Part shown: positions 23,408-33,920 of the stretch, piece after piece
How positions within the stretch are numbered: the stretch's first letter is position 1
Layout of the letters: every line of letters begins with the position of its first letter
Origin: Sambucus nigra
Lineage: Eukaryota; Streptophyta; Magnoliopsida; Dipsacales; Adoxaceae
Reading direction: 5' to 3'
DNA length: 64,000 bases
NCBI GenBank assembly: GCA_949130495.1
Contig: OX422217.1
Coordinates: forward strand, 576,076,606 to 576,140,605
Notes under the pieces: generated by a model
The model's input: the letters and a program-made list of their open reading frames with translations, nothing else
Databases searched by the model: none
Told to the model about the DNA's origin: nothing
Translations under genes and position numbers: made by a program

Positions 23408-24420
23408 TCACGCTTCACTCCACTCAAAAGGGGCATCTTTAGCGATTAGGTTACTTAAGTTCCTAGCTATGGGGCTAAAATCATTAATAAACCTACGATA
23501 GACCCCCACGTGACCCAATAAAGAGCACATGACCTTTAGTGACTTGGGTGGGGGAAGTTCAAAAATAGTGTAAATTTTTTCCCTATCAATCTCTATACCC
23601 TTGGATGACATGATGTGTCCAAGAATTACTCATTCGGTAACCATAAAATGCCACTTCTTCCAATTTAGTACCAAGTTCTTTTCCACACACTAGTCAAGCA
23701 CCTTTTTTAGATTTGCAAGGAAAAGGTCAAAAAAGGGGATGAAGACACTGAAATCATCACGACCATGTCACTAAGTAAACTAAGCATGAACCATTGAAAG
23801 GTCGCGGGTGCATTACATAATCTAATTGCCATATGTTTGTAGGAAAACGTGCCAAATGGACATGTGAATGTAGTCATCTCTTGATATAACACATCCACCT
23901 CAATTTGGTTATATCGGAATAACCATCTAAAAAATAATAAAAAGGGTGGCTCGAGACTCTCTCAAGCATTTGGTCCATAAACGACAAAGGAAAGTGGTAT
24001 TTTCTCGTACCGACATTGAGCTTCTGGTAGTCAATGAAAATTCGCCACCCAGTGGTGGTACGTTTCGTAATAAGTTCCCCTCTTGAGTTCTCGAAAACAT
24101 TCATTCCCAACTTTTTTGGGATGACATGAATAGTACTCAACCATTCACTATCCGAGATGGGATAGATCATGCCCACATCTAGTAACTTAATGATCTCATT
24201 TATCATGACTTCTTTCATGAACGGGTTCAAACACCTTTAAATTTCCCTAGACGGCTTCACGATCCTCCTTTAGGTGCATTTTATGGTTATAAATCAAGGT
24301 ACTTACACATTTTAAATCTTTGATGGACCAACCGAAATCACCTTTATGCTTCCACAAAATGGTCATAATCTTCTCTTCTTGCTCTTAATTTAGGGTTGAA
24401 GATACAACAACGAGATATGT
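23408..24420 (-). pseudogene. Reverse transcriptase of Athila element D
   Basis: The finger region at 23874-24230 has K-L-L-D-V-G-M-I-Y-P-I-S-D-S-E-W and I-D-Y-Q-K-L-N. The palm has F-T-C-P-F-G-T-F-S-Y-K-H-M-A, with P-A-T-F-Q-W-F-M-L after it. At 23408-23611 is S-L-L-G-H-V-G-V-Y-R-R-F-I-N-D-F-S. The second catalytic box is not preserved in frame. The upstream 24240-24420 is a frameshifted link to the protease. Confidence 0.8.
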
Positions 24421-24606
24421 CTCATCCTCTCCCAATAAGTGTATTTAACATTGGACGGAAGCTTCTTCAACTCGAGTTTATAAATTTAACATCATAGGTA
24501 ACCATGTATAATCCCCTCGGTGGTAATTCCTCAAATCAGGAGACCTAACTAACATCTCTCATTTCCTCTTCGCTCTCTCCCTCATCTAGCAATTATCTCA
24601 TATCCC

Positions 24607-25193
24607 TCACCCCTTGATAGAAATCGGTGTACGCACTATCGCTCTCACTTGCCTAACTAGGCATGCTTTTATTGGATCCCTAGCATGATTACCCTTAAAA
24701 TGATCAGGTACTACCTCCTCAATAAGATCTGACTCGTGTAACTCGTCCTCATCACCCATTTTCTTAGTGATATTGAATATATTAGTTTTGAGTGTGATAT
24801 TTTTTATCATGAGTTTCATTTTTCCATTATGCATGTTAATCAACACATTAGCCGTGACTAGGAAGGGGTGGCGAAGAATAACGCAAAAATGATGACTCGG
24901 GGGAGAGGAGGTCTTCGTGTCCCAGATGACAAAATCTATCAGGTAGTAAAAAGTGTCGACTTGAACAATCACGTCCTTGAGTATCCCATAGGGTACCTTC
25001 ACGGAATGATTGACGAGTTGGAGAGTAATTTTTGTGGGCTTAAGATCTCCCAATTCTAGCTTCCTATAAATGGAGTAGGGGAGGATATTGACACTCGCCA
25101 CTAAATCTGATAAACCTCTCTCGATTTTATTCTCTCCAATAATGCAGTAAATGGTATGTGAACCCGGATATTTATGCTTGCATGGAAGGTCGT
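24607..25193 (-). pseudogene. Aspartic protease of Athila element D (upstream end cut)
   Basis: Open for nearly 200 codons. I-I-G-E-N-K-I-E is followed by L-S-D-L-V-A-S-V-N-I-L-P-Y-S-I-Y, where Athila proteases have D-L-G-A-S; Gly is replaced by Val here. The downstream fold continues K-V-P-Y-G-I-L-K-D-V-I-V-Q-V-D. Element E has D-L-G-A-I-V-N-I-L-P at the same site. The start codon region is lost to the LTR at 25194; codons beyond it are a chance extension. Confidence 0.75.
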
Positions 25194-26896
25194 TGTAATA
25201 CCCCTTATTCATGTATTTATATTTTTATATTAAATTATTGGGTATGGGTGATTTAATACAATCGAGAATTAAAATAAGGATTTAACATAAATATTGATTT
25301 GGGTAAAATACTTAATATTTATGAGAATTGTACATTTACTAGGGTGATATGGTAAATATAATGTGTTACTTGCAATTACGTCATATATGTGTGTATTGGC
25401 AGCGGGAATTAGTTATTTCTTAATCGGGGCATATTTGAGAGAGTTATATGAGGTTGGGAGATAGTTTTTATATTCGGAGTCTCAGATGACAATTTGGAGT
25501 GCATGGTTGATCTCGGAAGGGCCGAGAAAGTCAAAATGACTGCCCTGGGGATTTTATTTGGGTTCTGGGGTCTTTTTAATTAGTTTGACTCGAATTGGGG
25601 TACACAAGTCATTTTATGTTTATTATCATTTAAAGTTGGGATTAATAATAATATGGGTTATTAGGCTTAAGAGAGTTAATTAATCTCATTTAGGTAGAGA
25701 ACACCTTTGTGAGAAAAACGTGAGGAAGAAGAGAAAGAGAATAGAAAACCTTGGAACTTGGGAAATCTTGAGTAAATCTGTGACTTTGAGGAAAAATAAA
25801 ACCTTACAACATTGAGGCAAGTGGATTAACTTGCTAAATGCTTATTTGTGTGATTTATTTCATAATTTCTGGAAATATTATGGTAGTGTTGGGTATAAAT
25901 GATAAACCCAAATTTTTTTATGTTGAAGTCTATCATGTGATGTGTGTATATGGGTTTGAAGGTGTAAAAATGGTGGAGTTCCTAGTTTGGTGGTTTATGA
26001 TGTAAAAATTTTGTAGAAGAAGGGCTTGTTGGAGATGTGGGAGAATTTTGTAGGATCGATAATTGTACAGGTCGAACCGGTTCGTTTCAGAAATGGACCA
26101 GTTCATTTTTAAGGGTCATCAGTTCGGTCCGGCAATAAAAAGTTTCATGTCATTTTTATGGAACTGGACTGGTTTGTTTTTGGGGACCCTCGGTTCGGTT
26201 CGGTAACTACAGTTCCTTAACTCTTGTTTTATTCCTCTCCCATTTGTTTTAAATACTTAGGAACCCTCTAATATGATGTGGTAAACATGTCTATGGAATA
26301 TAATGTGGGTTTATGTTATGACACGATGGAGGGGCTGCTTTGCGGCTATAATAGAGGTATATTTGAGAGGGTATTATGTTGTTTCCTTTTTGTAAATCCT
26401 CTAAGGAGAGGGGACTCTTTCGAGAAGGTTTACGGGCTAATGAGTGAGAGTTCGTGGGTCCTTAATGATGACAAATTTGAGGAAAACCCATAGGTGTGAT
26501 TGATTATCAATATTCAAGTAAATGATTGAATTATAAAATGAAATTTAAATGATCCCGTGGATTATAAGCTACTGTAAGGTATGAAATATACATATATCTG
26601 GGATTATTAATATATACACGCTAATATGTGATGGTTATTATATATTATGTAATTATATATCTAGTGTGTATGATATATATTATGTGCTACATACCCCTCT
26701 AGCGCTATCATGAAAAGTTGTGCGATATGGTTTAATTACCCTGGCTTGAGGAGCAGGGAGAGTATAGTCTTCATGTGTCCAGTATTTTATCCCACGTGAA
26801 ATAGGTGTAAGACGTATTGGGTATAATTCTTCTTACCTTTTGGTCTGGAACTATGGCCGCTTTCCATACTCTTTTGAATTGGTTCATTACCAGGTC
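25194..26896 (+). repeat. Chromovirus-type LTR (plus), inserted in element D, 3' end cut
   Basis: Begins TGTAATACCCC at the point where protease homology of D stops. Long AT-rich U3, a GTGAGAAAAACGTGAGGAAG block, a perfect palindrome CGAACCGGTTCG (26073-26084), further GGTTCGGTTCGG repeats to 26214, and a TATA-like TTTAAATA at 26248-26255. No terminal CA is clear before the next LTR at 26897, so its 3' end is probably missing. Open frame 26278-26493 is not a recognised gene. Confidence 0.6.
26248..26255 (+). promoter_or_regulatory. TATA-like box of the LTR at 25194
   Basis: TTTAAATA lies 34 bp after the last GGTTCGGTTCGG unit and about 165 bp after the CGAACCGGTTCG palindrome. Confidence 0.35.
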
Positions 26897-27930
26897 TGAC
26901 ACACCCCAACCCAGTTACTTATAATTAAGTTTGAATGTCAAAGTGAGTCAAACCATAATTCATTTAACCAAACCATAAAACCTGGTTTTAATTTCAGAGT
27001 CATCAACGTAATTCCATATAACTAAAAACTTTTTACAACAGTACACTATTCATACTTATAGAAACTTGCTTGAAGGATAATTTAACTTAATTACATCATT
27101 TACATTAAAACAAAATCTTTGTTTCTCCTGTTCCTTGCTAACCCAACCCGACTTCCTAGATTTGGCAGTGACATCGCGTTACCTGAAAAAAATGTGAACA
27201 TAGGAACCATGAGCAAAATATCCCAGTGAATGCATCACTACTATACTATTGCATGAATTTAAATACAATTAAAAATGTCCATATAATTATGTATTAAATT
27301 ATCCGGCTCATTCATAATAAATGACCAACTTTTCTGAATTATGATTCACATATCCTGTCTAAATAGACAATTCTCTCCCATTCCTGGTCGAGGAGTAACC
27401 CCTTGTCATTAATAGAAAAACCTCCCCCATTCCGGGTCGAGGAGTAAACTCCCATTTCGGTAAAAAGAAATGAACAATTTTATATTCATAACATTATAAT
27501 CATATTCGTAACAGTATACAAATACATCATTTCAGTGAGTACACTCACTCTGGTTGACAACTATGTATTCACGTTTCCTTCGGGTGGAGCTGGACTGGGT
27601 TAATTAGACCTTACACCTGTTAATCCAACTAAATTAGTACTGAATCTCAATCATAAGAATTATCCTAACATAATTATGTAACTTTCCATGACTATACAAC
27701 AACAATATAATTCCACTTCAGTCACATTCCATGAAACATGAGTAAAGACAAAAAAATTGTACACATGTTGATAAATTTATGAACATTCAACTATAGGAAA
27801 TACCTCACAAGGAATTTATAACCAAAGCCAAGTAAACATGAAAGTATACTTCTCAATGTATATGTTTCATGCATCATTGTGAATTTATAACCAAAACCAG
27901 TTAAACGAGTAGCACACTTGTTAAGTAGAA
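26897..27930 (-). repeat. Second chromovirus-type LTR (minus), solo or truncated
   Basis: The left edge TGACACACCCC is, read on the minus strand, the GGGGTGTGTCA end of a chromovirus LTR. On the minus strand the interior holds a TTTTTTTCAGGTAACG splice-acceptor-like site and a CTGGGATATTTTGCTCATGG block, common in such LTRs. The right edge is not certain. Protease homology of element C resumes by about 27936. Confidence 0.5.
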
Positions 27931-27935
27931 TTTCC

Positions 27936-28171
27936 AATCAGCTTACAACATCATCATGGGAAAGGTAGGTTTGAAGAAGTTCGAAGTAGTACCATCTACT
28001 GTACATCAATGCCTAAAATTTCCAACCAACTTTGGAGTAGGAATTATGAAGGGTGACCAAAAAGTAGCTCGGGAATGCTACTATTCATCTGCCGAGCAGG
28101 AAGAACTGGAGGAATCTAGGAAAAAGACTACTACCTATCAACTGGATGAAGGTGCAAAATTGAAACATTAG
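27936..28171 (+). pseudogene. Protease fragment of Tat element C
   Basis: Reads S-A-Y-N-I-I-M-G-K-V-G-L-K-K-F-E-V-V-P-S-T-V-H-Q then F-G-V-G-I-M-K-G-D-Q-K-V-A-R-E-C-Y, the C-terminal half of a Tat-type aspartic protease. The catalytic half is gone. A stop ends the frame at 28171. Confidence 0.75.
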
Positions 28172-28199
28172 ATCCTAGAGACGAATCGAAGCTCATGAA

Positions 28200-29475
28200 A
28201 GGCCAGGTGGTAGAACCTACTGAAAATGTCATTCTGGATAACGAGCACCCGAAACGAACAACTCAAATAGGTTCGTCGTTGGATGCCTCACTAAAACAGG
28301 AATTGATAGTCTTCCTACAAAGCAGAAAACAAACTTTTGCATGAAGCCACGAGGACATGTCTGGGATAGACCCAAATTTCTTATGTCACAAGCTCAATGT
28401 GAATAAGGAAATCAAGCCAGTGAAGTAGAGAAGAAGAGTGTCCAGCCCCGAAAAGAACCAAGCTATACAAGAGGAGGTCGAGAAGCTCCATAAAGCTTGC
28501 TTTATTGAAGATGTCAAATATCCAAACTGGTTAGCAAATGTAGTGATGGTGAAGAAGAAGAACAACAAGTGGAGGGTGTGTGTAGACTGCACCGACCTCA
28601 ACAAAGCATGAGCAAAAGATCATTTTCCTTTGCCTCGAATTGATCAATTAGTGGATGATACCTCGGGACATGAGTTGTTGAGCTTCATGGATGCTTATTC
28701 TGGTTACAACTAGATTAAAATGAAACCTGAAGACAGGGATAGGGGAACTTATTGTTATAATGTTATGCCTTTTGGTTTGAAAAATGCAGGTGCAACATAT
28801 CAGCGGCTGATGAACAAGGTGTTTGCAGAGCAAATCAGTTGCAATATGGAAGTTTATGTTGATGATATGCTGACGAAGAGCAAGAAAGTTGCTAATCATC
28901 TAATTGACTTAGGCTAGACCTTTGATCAACTAGATAAATATCAAATGAAGTTGAACCCTACCAAATGCATATTCGGAGTACGAGAAGGCATGTTTCTCGG
29001 GTATATTGTCAACCAACGAGGTATTGAAGCGAACCCTGAAAAGATCAAGGCTCTATTGGGGTTGCGATCTCCAACGATGAAGAAGGAAGTGCAAAGTCTC
29101 ACAGGGCGAGTTCCAGCACTTAACAGATTTGTATCACGAGCAATTGATAGATGCCTCCCAGTTTTCAAAACACTCCGAAAAATGTTTGAATGGAATGATG
29201 AATGTGAGAAGGCTTTTCAAGAGTTGAAGAAATACCTGGGAAGACCACCACTGTTGTCTAGGCCAGTGATGGGAGAAAGATTGTACTTGTACCTAGCAGT
29301 TTCGAAGAATGAAGTTAGCTCGGTATTGATAAGAATGGAGGATGGGGTGCAAAAACCCATTTATTACACTAGCAAGGCCTTCCGAGGAGCAGAGATCAGA
29401 TATCCAAGACTGAAAAAGTTGGCACTAGCGTTGATCGAAGCAAGTAGAAAAATGAGGCCATACTTCCAACTATAG
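28200..29475 (+). pseudogene. Reverse transcriptase of Tat element C
   Basis: Linker with H-E-D-M-S-G-I-D-P, then the fingers W-R-V-C-V-D-C-T-D-L-N-K-A, the first catalytic Asp in F-M-D-A-Y-S-G-Y-N, P-F-G-L-K-N-A-G-A-T-Y-Q-R, and the catalytic Y-V-D-D-M. From 28945 the connection domain reads K-C-I-F-G-V-R-E-G and L-G-Y-I-V-N-Q-R-G-I-E, into the RNase H-like tether around 29470. In-frame stops are near 28608 (TGA), 28711 (TAG) and 28916 (TAG). Catalytic residues are intact, so inactivation is by stops. Confidence 0.85.
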
Positions 29476-29825
29476 TAGTGTATACTGATATGCCATTGAG
29501 GCAAGCTCTTCATAAACCAGAAAAATCAGGGAGATTGATGTACTGGGCAGTAAAACTTGGTGAATAGGACATAGTTTATGAGCCTAGATCGTCGCTTAAA
29601 AGGCAAGTAGTAACATATTTTATAGCAGAGTTTACCTATCCTGACATCCCCGAGGAGCAAAAGCTGAATACCGACCAACCTGTGGATGTTACAGGATCAT
29701 CAAATTTAAACCCCGATCAACTTAAATTGGTTGACGAGTAGGAGAGGAAGGTCGACGAGGAGCAATAAGTGATAGAGGAGGATATAAGGAAGCAACAAAT
29801 ATTCCACCGAGGAACTCTGTCTAAC

Positions 29826-30247
29826 TAAGAGTTTGATAATGATATACCTGTGTGGAATTTATATGTAGATGGATTTTCGTGCACTGCAGGCTGTGGAGTA
29901 GGGATTATTTTGAACAACCCGGATGAGGTCGATGTGGAGAATACTTTGTGCTTCCAATTCAAGGCTTCTAATAATGAGGCTGAGTATGAAGCTATGATTG
30001 CAGGTCTTCGTTTGGCAAAAACCATGGGGGCAGAGCAAGTTATTGTATTCAGTGACTCACAACTAATCGTGAATCAAATGTTGGGGGTATATGGAGCCAA
30101 AGGATAATTAATGATCAAGTATTATGAAAAAGCAAGGGAGATTTTATCAAGCCTGATTACAGTACAAATAATTAGAATACCAAGATTGGAGAATGCAAGA
30201 GCAGATGCCTTAGCTCGATTAGCCTCAGCAACACGCACCGAGCTATG
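29826..30247 (+). pseudogene. RNase H of Tat element C
   Basis: All four catalytic acids are visible: Y-V-D-G-F (Asp), N-N-E-A-E-Y-E-A-M (Glu), S-D-S-Q-L-I-V-N-Q (Asp) and N-A-R-A-D-A-L-A-R-L (Asp). The frame is open 29850-30107, with a TAA at about 30105 and continuation in the same frame after it. Between 29480 and 29825 the linker has several stops. Confidence 0.85.
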
Positions 30248-30269
30248 AAGAACAATCCCAATAGAAATC

Positions 30270-31556
30270 TTGGCTAGTCGGAGCATAGATGAAGGTCTGA
30301 TGATGAGCTTTATTACCCTTGATTTGGGACCATCTTGGATGGATCCCATCAGGGCATATATTGAAGAAGGGGTTTTGCCAACTGATAAAATCACAGCCAA
30401 GAAACTGAAGTTTAAAGTTGCTCGTTATGTACTGACTAATGGTATTCTATATAGACGAGGACTTATAGCAGTTTTGCAAAGATGTGTGCATCCCTCCGAG
30501 GTGAAAAACTTGATTTAAGAGGCCCATGAAGGGTCCTGTGGAGCCCATGTAGCAGGTCGGACGCTTTTGCAAAGAATAATGACGCAAGGATATTATTGGC
30601 CAACGATGAGGGCTGATTGTATAGCCTATGCCAAGAAATGTGACAAATGTCAACGCTTCTCCTCTATCCGAATAACTCCACAAGCATTGTTAACACCCAT
30701 CACTTCCCCTTGGCCATTTACCATGTGGGGAATAGACTTGGTCGGGCCACTTCCAACGACTAGGGGAAGATTTAAATATCTCTTAGTCACGGTGGATTAT
30801 TTTACTAAATAGGTGGAAGCTGAGCCTCTCATTGATATGACATACGACAGGGTGTATCAATTTATATGGAAGAATATCATTTATAGATATGGTCTTCCCC
30901 GTGCATTCATCACAGACTATGGAACTGAATTTGAAAACGAGGAGTTCACTGCATATTGTCATCAGTCAAACATATTGAAGACCCACTCTGCACCAGGCCA
31001 TCCCTAGAGCAATGGACAAACTGAGGTAACGAACAGAACTCTACTGAACGAGTTAAAGAAAATACTGGATGATGCGAAGGCACATTGGATCAACGAGCTA
31101 CACTCTGTGTTGTGGGCTTATCGTACTACACCACGAGCAGCAACAGGAGAATCTCCATACATGCTGGCATTTGGAAGTGAAGCTGTTATACCTGCCGAGC
31201 TGGGCCTCCCCACACACAGAGTGTTGAATTTCAATTCTCCTATCAGTGACTTGATGAGAAGATTAGACTTGGATATGCTTGAGGAAGTTAGGGAAGAAGC
31301 AGCAATCAGGAACGCTGCATACCAACAACGAACAACTCTGTTTTACAACAAAAGAGTAAAGAAGTGCGATCTGGAGGAAGGAGACTATGTGATAAAGAAA
31401 GTAATTCAAAAACACAACAAACTGGAAACTAACTGACATGGACCCTAAAGAGTAACAGAAGTTGTTCGACCAGGGACATATAGGATTGAAACCTTGGAAG
31501 GAGAGGAGTTTAAGAATGCATGGAACGCAGAGCATCTGTGCAAATACTATCAGTAG
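30270..31556 (+). pseudogene. Integrase of Tat element C
   Basis: Zinc finger E-A-H-E-G-S-C-G-A-H then K-K-C-D-K-C-Q-R-F. Core: W-G-I-D-L-V-G-P (Asp), F-I-T-D-Y-G-T-E-F (Asp, with Tyr in place of the usual Asn) and S-N-G-Q-T-E-V-T-N-R (Glu). The C-terminal part has Y-N-K-R-V-K-K and W-N-A-E-H-L-C-K-Y-Y-Q before the stop at 31554-31556. In-frame stops are near 30517, 30810, 31005 and 31435. The triad is intact. Confidence 0.87.
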
Positions 31557-31679
31557 TTCAATCCCTATGTAATGCAGTTTTCTTCAATATAAATAAAGTT
31601 TTGGATGTTTGACCCAATTCTCTCCTTTTGTTGAAATTTTTTCGGAATACTAGTGCTACACACTACGCATCAAGTCCAG

Positions 31680-32027
31680 AATAAAAATCCACCAACTACG
31701 GGTGGTCGAGAATAAAAATCCACCAACTACGGTTGGTCGGGAATAAAAAATCCACCAACTACGGTTGGTCAGGAATAAAAATCCACCAACTATGGTTGGT
31801 CAGGAATAAAAAATCCACCAACTACGGGTGGTCGGGAATAAAAATCCATCAACTACGATTGGTCGGGAATAAAAATCCACCAACTAAGGTTGGTCGGGAA
31901 TAAAAAATCCACCAACTACGGTTGGTCGGGAATAAAAATCCACCAACTACGGTTGGTCGGGAATAAAAATCCATCAACTACGGTTGATCGGGAATGAAAA
32001 TCCACCAACTACGGTTGGTCGGGAATA
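31680..32027 (+). repeat. Minisatellite of element C, 30-32 bp unit, 11 copies
   Basis: Unit GAATAAAAATCCACCAACTA plus CGGTTGGTCGG, starting at about 31680, 31710, 31741, 31772, 31803, 31835, 31866, 31898, 31931, 31961 and 31992. Every unit carries the hairpin ACCAACTACGGTTGGT or a one-base variant. A more decayed extension of 4 units lies at 32145-32270. Confidence 0.95.
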
Positions 32028-32144
32028 GTTGGTTAAACAAAGCAGGATCATGGGATGAAAGTCGTTTCATGGCTTAGAATTAAAAAGTGATAAGTCACTA
32101 TAATCAAAAAATAAAATAGAATTTCTTTACTTGTGACATTTTAA

Positions 32145-32270
32145 ATTACCACCAACTCTAAGTTGGTCGGGAAACAAAATATCATCAACTCTGGTTGGTC
32201 GTCAGATAATTATCACCAATTCAGGATAGTCCACAATAAATTTTCACCAACTACAGTTGGTCGGCAATTT
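32145..32270 (+). repeat. Degenerate extension of the element C minisatellite
   Basis: Four units contain ACCAACTCTAAGTTGGTCGG, CATCAACTCTGGTTGGTCG, a decayed ACCAATTCAGGATAGTC and ACCAACTACAGTTGGTCGG. Hairpin arms are partly kept, and compensating changes are visible in the first unit (CTCTAAG loop). Confidence 0.85.
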
Positions 32271-32470
32271 AAAATAACAGAAAATATTTTTATCTTTTTA
32301 ACAGATGTACATACACATTCGTCAGTGAATAAAAGAAATGTTTTACAAAATATTTCCAAGACAGTGACAATCAAGATTACAAAGGAAACTAAAAGTTCTT
32401 TATTAAATCCAGAACAAAATACATTCAGAACGAAATACATATTACATGAGAAATTATTACATCAAAAATC

Positions 32471-33751
32471 CTATTCTATTGGTTTTTTCCCTTCTGCCTT
32501 TGAAACAGGTTCTTCCCCAGTAAGAGGATCGTCCAAGGCATAAGGGGAATTTATGAAGTTCAGATCTCTGAGCATCATGACGTTCATCACAGATGGCCGA
32601 TCAAGCAGATGCTCCGGGCGAGATATCTCAAAATTAGAGTGAAGACTATAGTCGCCGAGATACTTGGAGATTAAGCATTGAGGAATTGCTCGAGGAGGAA
32701 TCCAGCTCATATCAAGTTTAAAAGGTGGCACAGGAAACTCGAGCAACCCAGGGTCATAGTAATCCTAGAGATAATGGCCCTGCTCCAACTGTAACACCCC
32801 CAGTGCATTCAGCCATCCTTGCTTGTAATCCTCGTTATTTGAATTCTGGATCCCATCATCGAGGTGATAAAGGGCTTCACTATATCCCGCCATCCAAAAC
32901 TCTCTGGGCTATTTGTGAAACTGATAGGTCAACCTCTCCAGTTTCTCGTGGAGGTTTTTCACTAAAAGTTATTTATTCTCCAAGGCAGATTTTTGTGCAG
33001 AGAGTTGCTCGTCGAGGTTCATAATCTTTTTGGACATCTCAGCTAATGCTTGATTCTTCGCCATCAACTGGAACGCTTGATTCTCCAAGGCTGCCTACGT
33101 TCTAGCTTCTTCAATAGTAACTCGAGCAGCTCTTTCTCGTCCCCGAGAAGCTCTTGCTCGTCCGTGAGCAGAGGTAGAGGGTCCAATTCTCTTTAAGGTT
33201 TCCAATTCATCTCTCAAATTGGCGTTTTTGACCTCCAAGAAAGAGAAACCTTCGTCATTGATAGGGACGAAGTCTCCCGAGGTAGTTGCTGCAGATTTCA
33301 TTTGGGATATCTCTCCTCGCAAGTTATTATTTTCCTGCTCTAACAGTTTGGCGATCTGCCTATGCTCTTAAACTTCGGTCCTCAAAGTTCTCTCTTTCTT
33401 CTCATAAGCAGCAATAAACTTGTCATATCCTTTATCAACATTGAGTTGCAGATATTTTTTCTCATACCCCTGATGCAAAAGGGTATAAGATTCCATGTAT
33501 TGTTGTTGAAGTTCCTCGATGGTACCTTGGAGATCTTCAATCATCTCATAATATGCCACATTGTTGGCAACTGCACGGTCGAGCAGACACTTCAAAAATT
33601 AATAGGCTTCGACTGCTCGTTCAGAAGTGTCTGGACCAAGGATGTCGATGATTTGAGCTTCATTCAGGTCAACATGGCCAGCCTGAAAGTAGTCATTGCA
33701 TTTTTTCATCAGTTCAGTATCGTGGGCTGACAAGAGCTCCATTTTAGCCAT
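32471..33751 (-). pseudogene. Second antisense ORF of element C (coiled-coil protein)
   Basis: ATG at 33749-33751 starts M-A-K-M-E-L-L-S-A-H-D. The predicted protein of about 420 residues is largely helical, with heptad-like runs (I-E-E-L-Q-Q-Q-Y, N-A-N-L-R-D-E-L-E-T-L). A Ser/Gly/Arg-rich section around 33160 follows, and the C-terminal end is Y-A-L-D-D-P-L-T-G-E-E-P, with the stop at 32471-32473. Five or so in-frame stops break it. I do not recognise a named domain. In A and B no separate second ORF is seen, although their antisense genes also end in coiled-coil-like sequence. Confidence 0.55.
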
Positions 33752-33920
33752 AAACTAGTAAAGGAAAGAATAGAAAGAATTAATAAGAATGCAGACAGAG
33801 CAAGAAGAGGAAGAGATCAAGATAAATAACCAAAAGCTTGAATTTTTATTTCATCATAAAAGGAAATGCAAAAGTTGAGGTTACATCTAATAAAGTGACA
33901 AAATAAACACCCAAACTACT

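Larger units (their letters stand above)
20179..25193 (-). mobile_element. Athila-lineage Ty3/gypsy element D, truncated at both ends
   Basis: Minus-strand order is protease (to 25193), RT, RNase H, integrase, internal TATA region, env-like ORF. Protein blocks match those of element E (53207-62518). Its 5' half (gag, LTR) is removed by an LTR starting at 25194, within the codons just upstream of the protease. Its 3' end stops against the LTR of B. Frameshifts are more frequent than in E, so it is probably older. Confidence 0.8.

Noticed and set aside
31680..32027. Could the 30-bp palindromic array be a CRISPR?
   Set aside because: Units are contiguous with no unique spacers, lie in a retrotransposon of a plant genome, and there are no cas genes.
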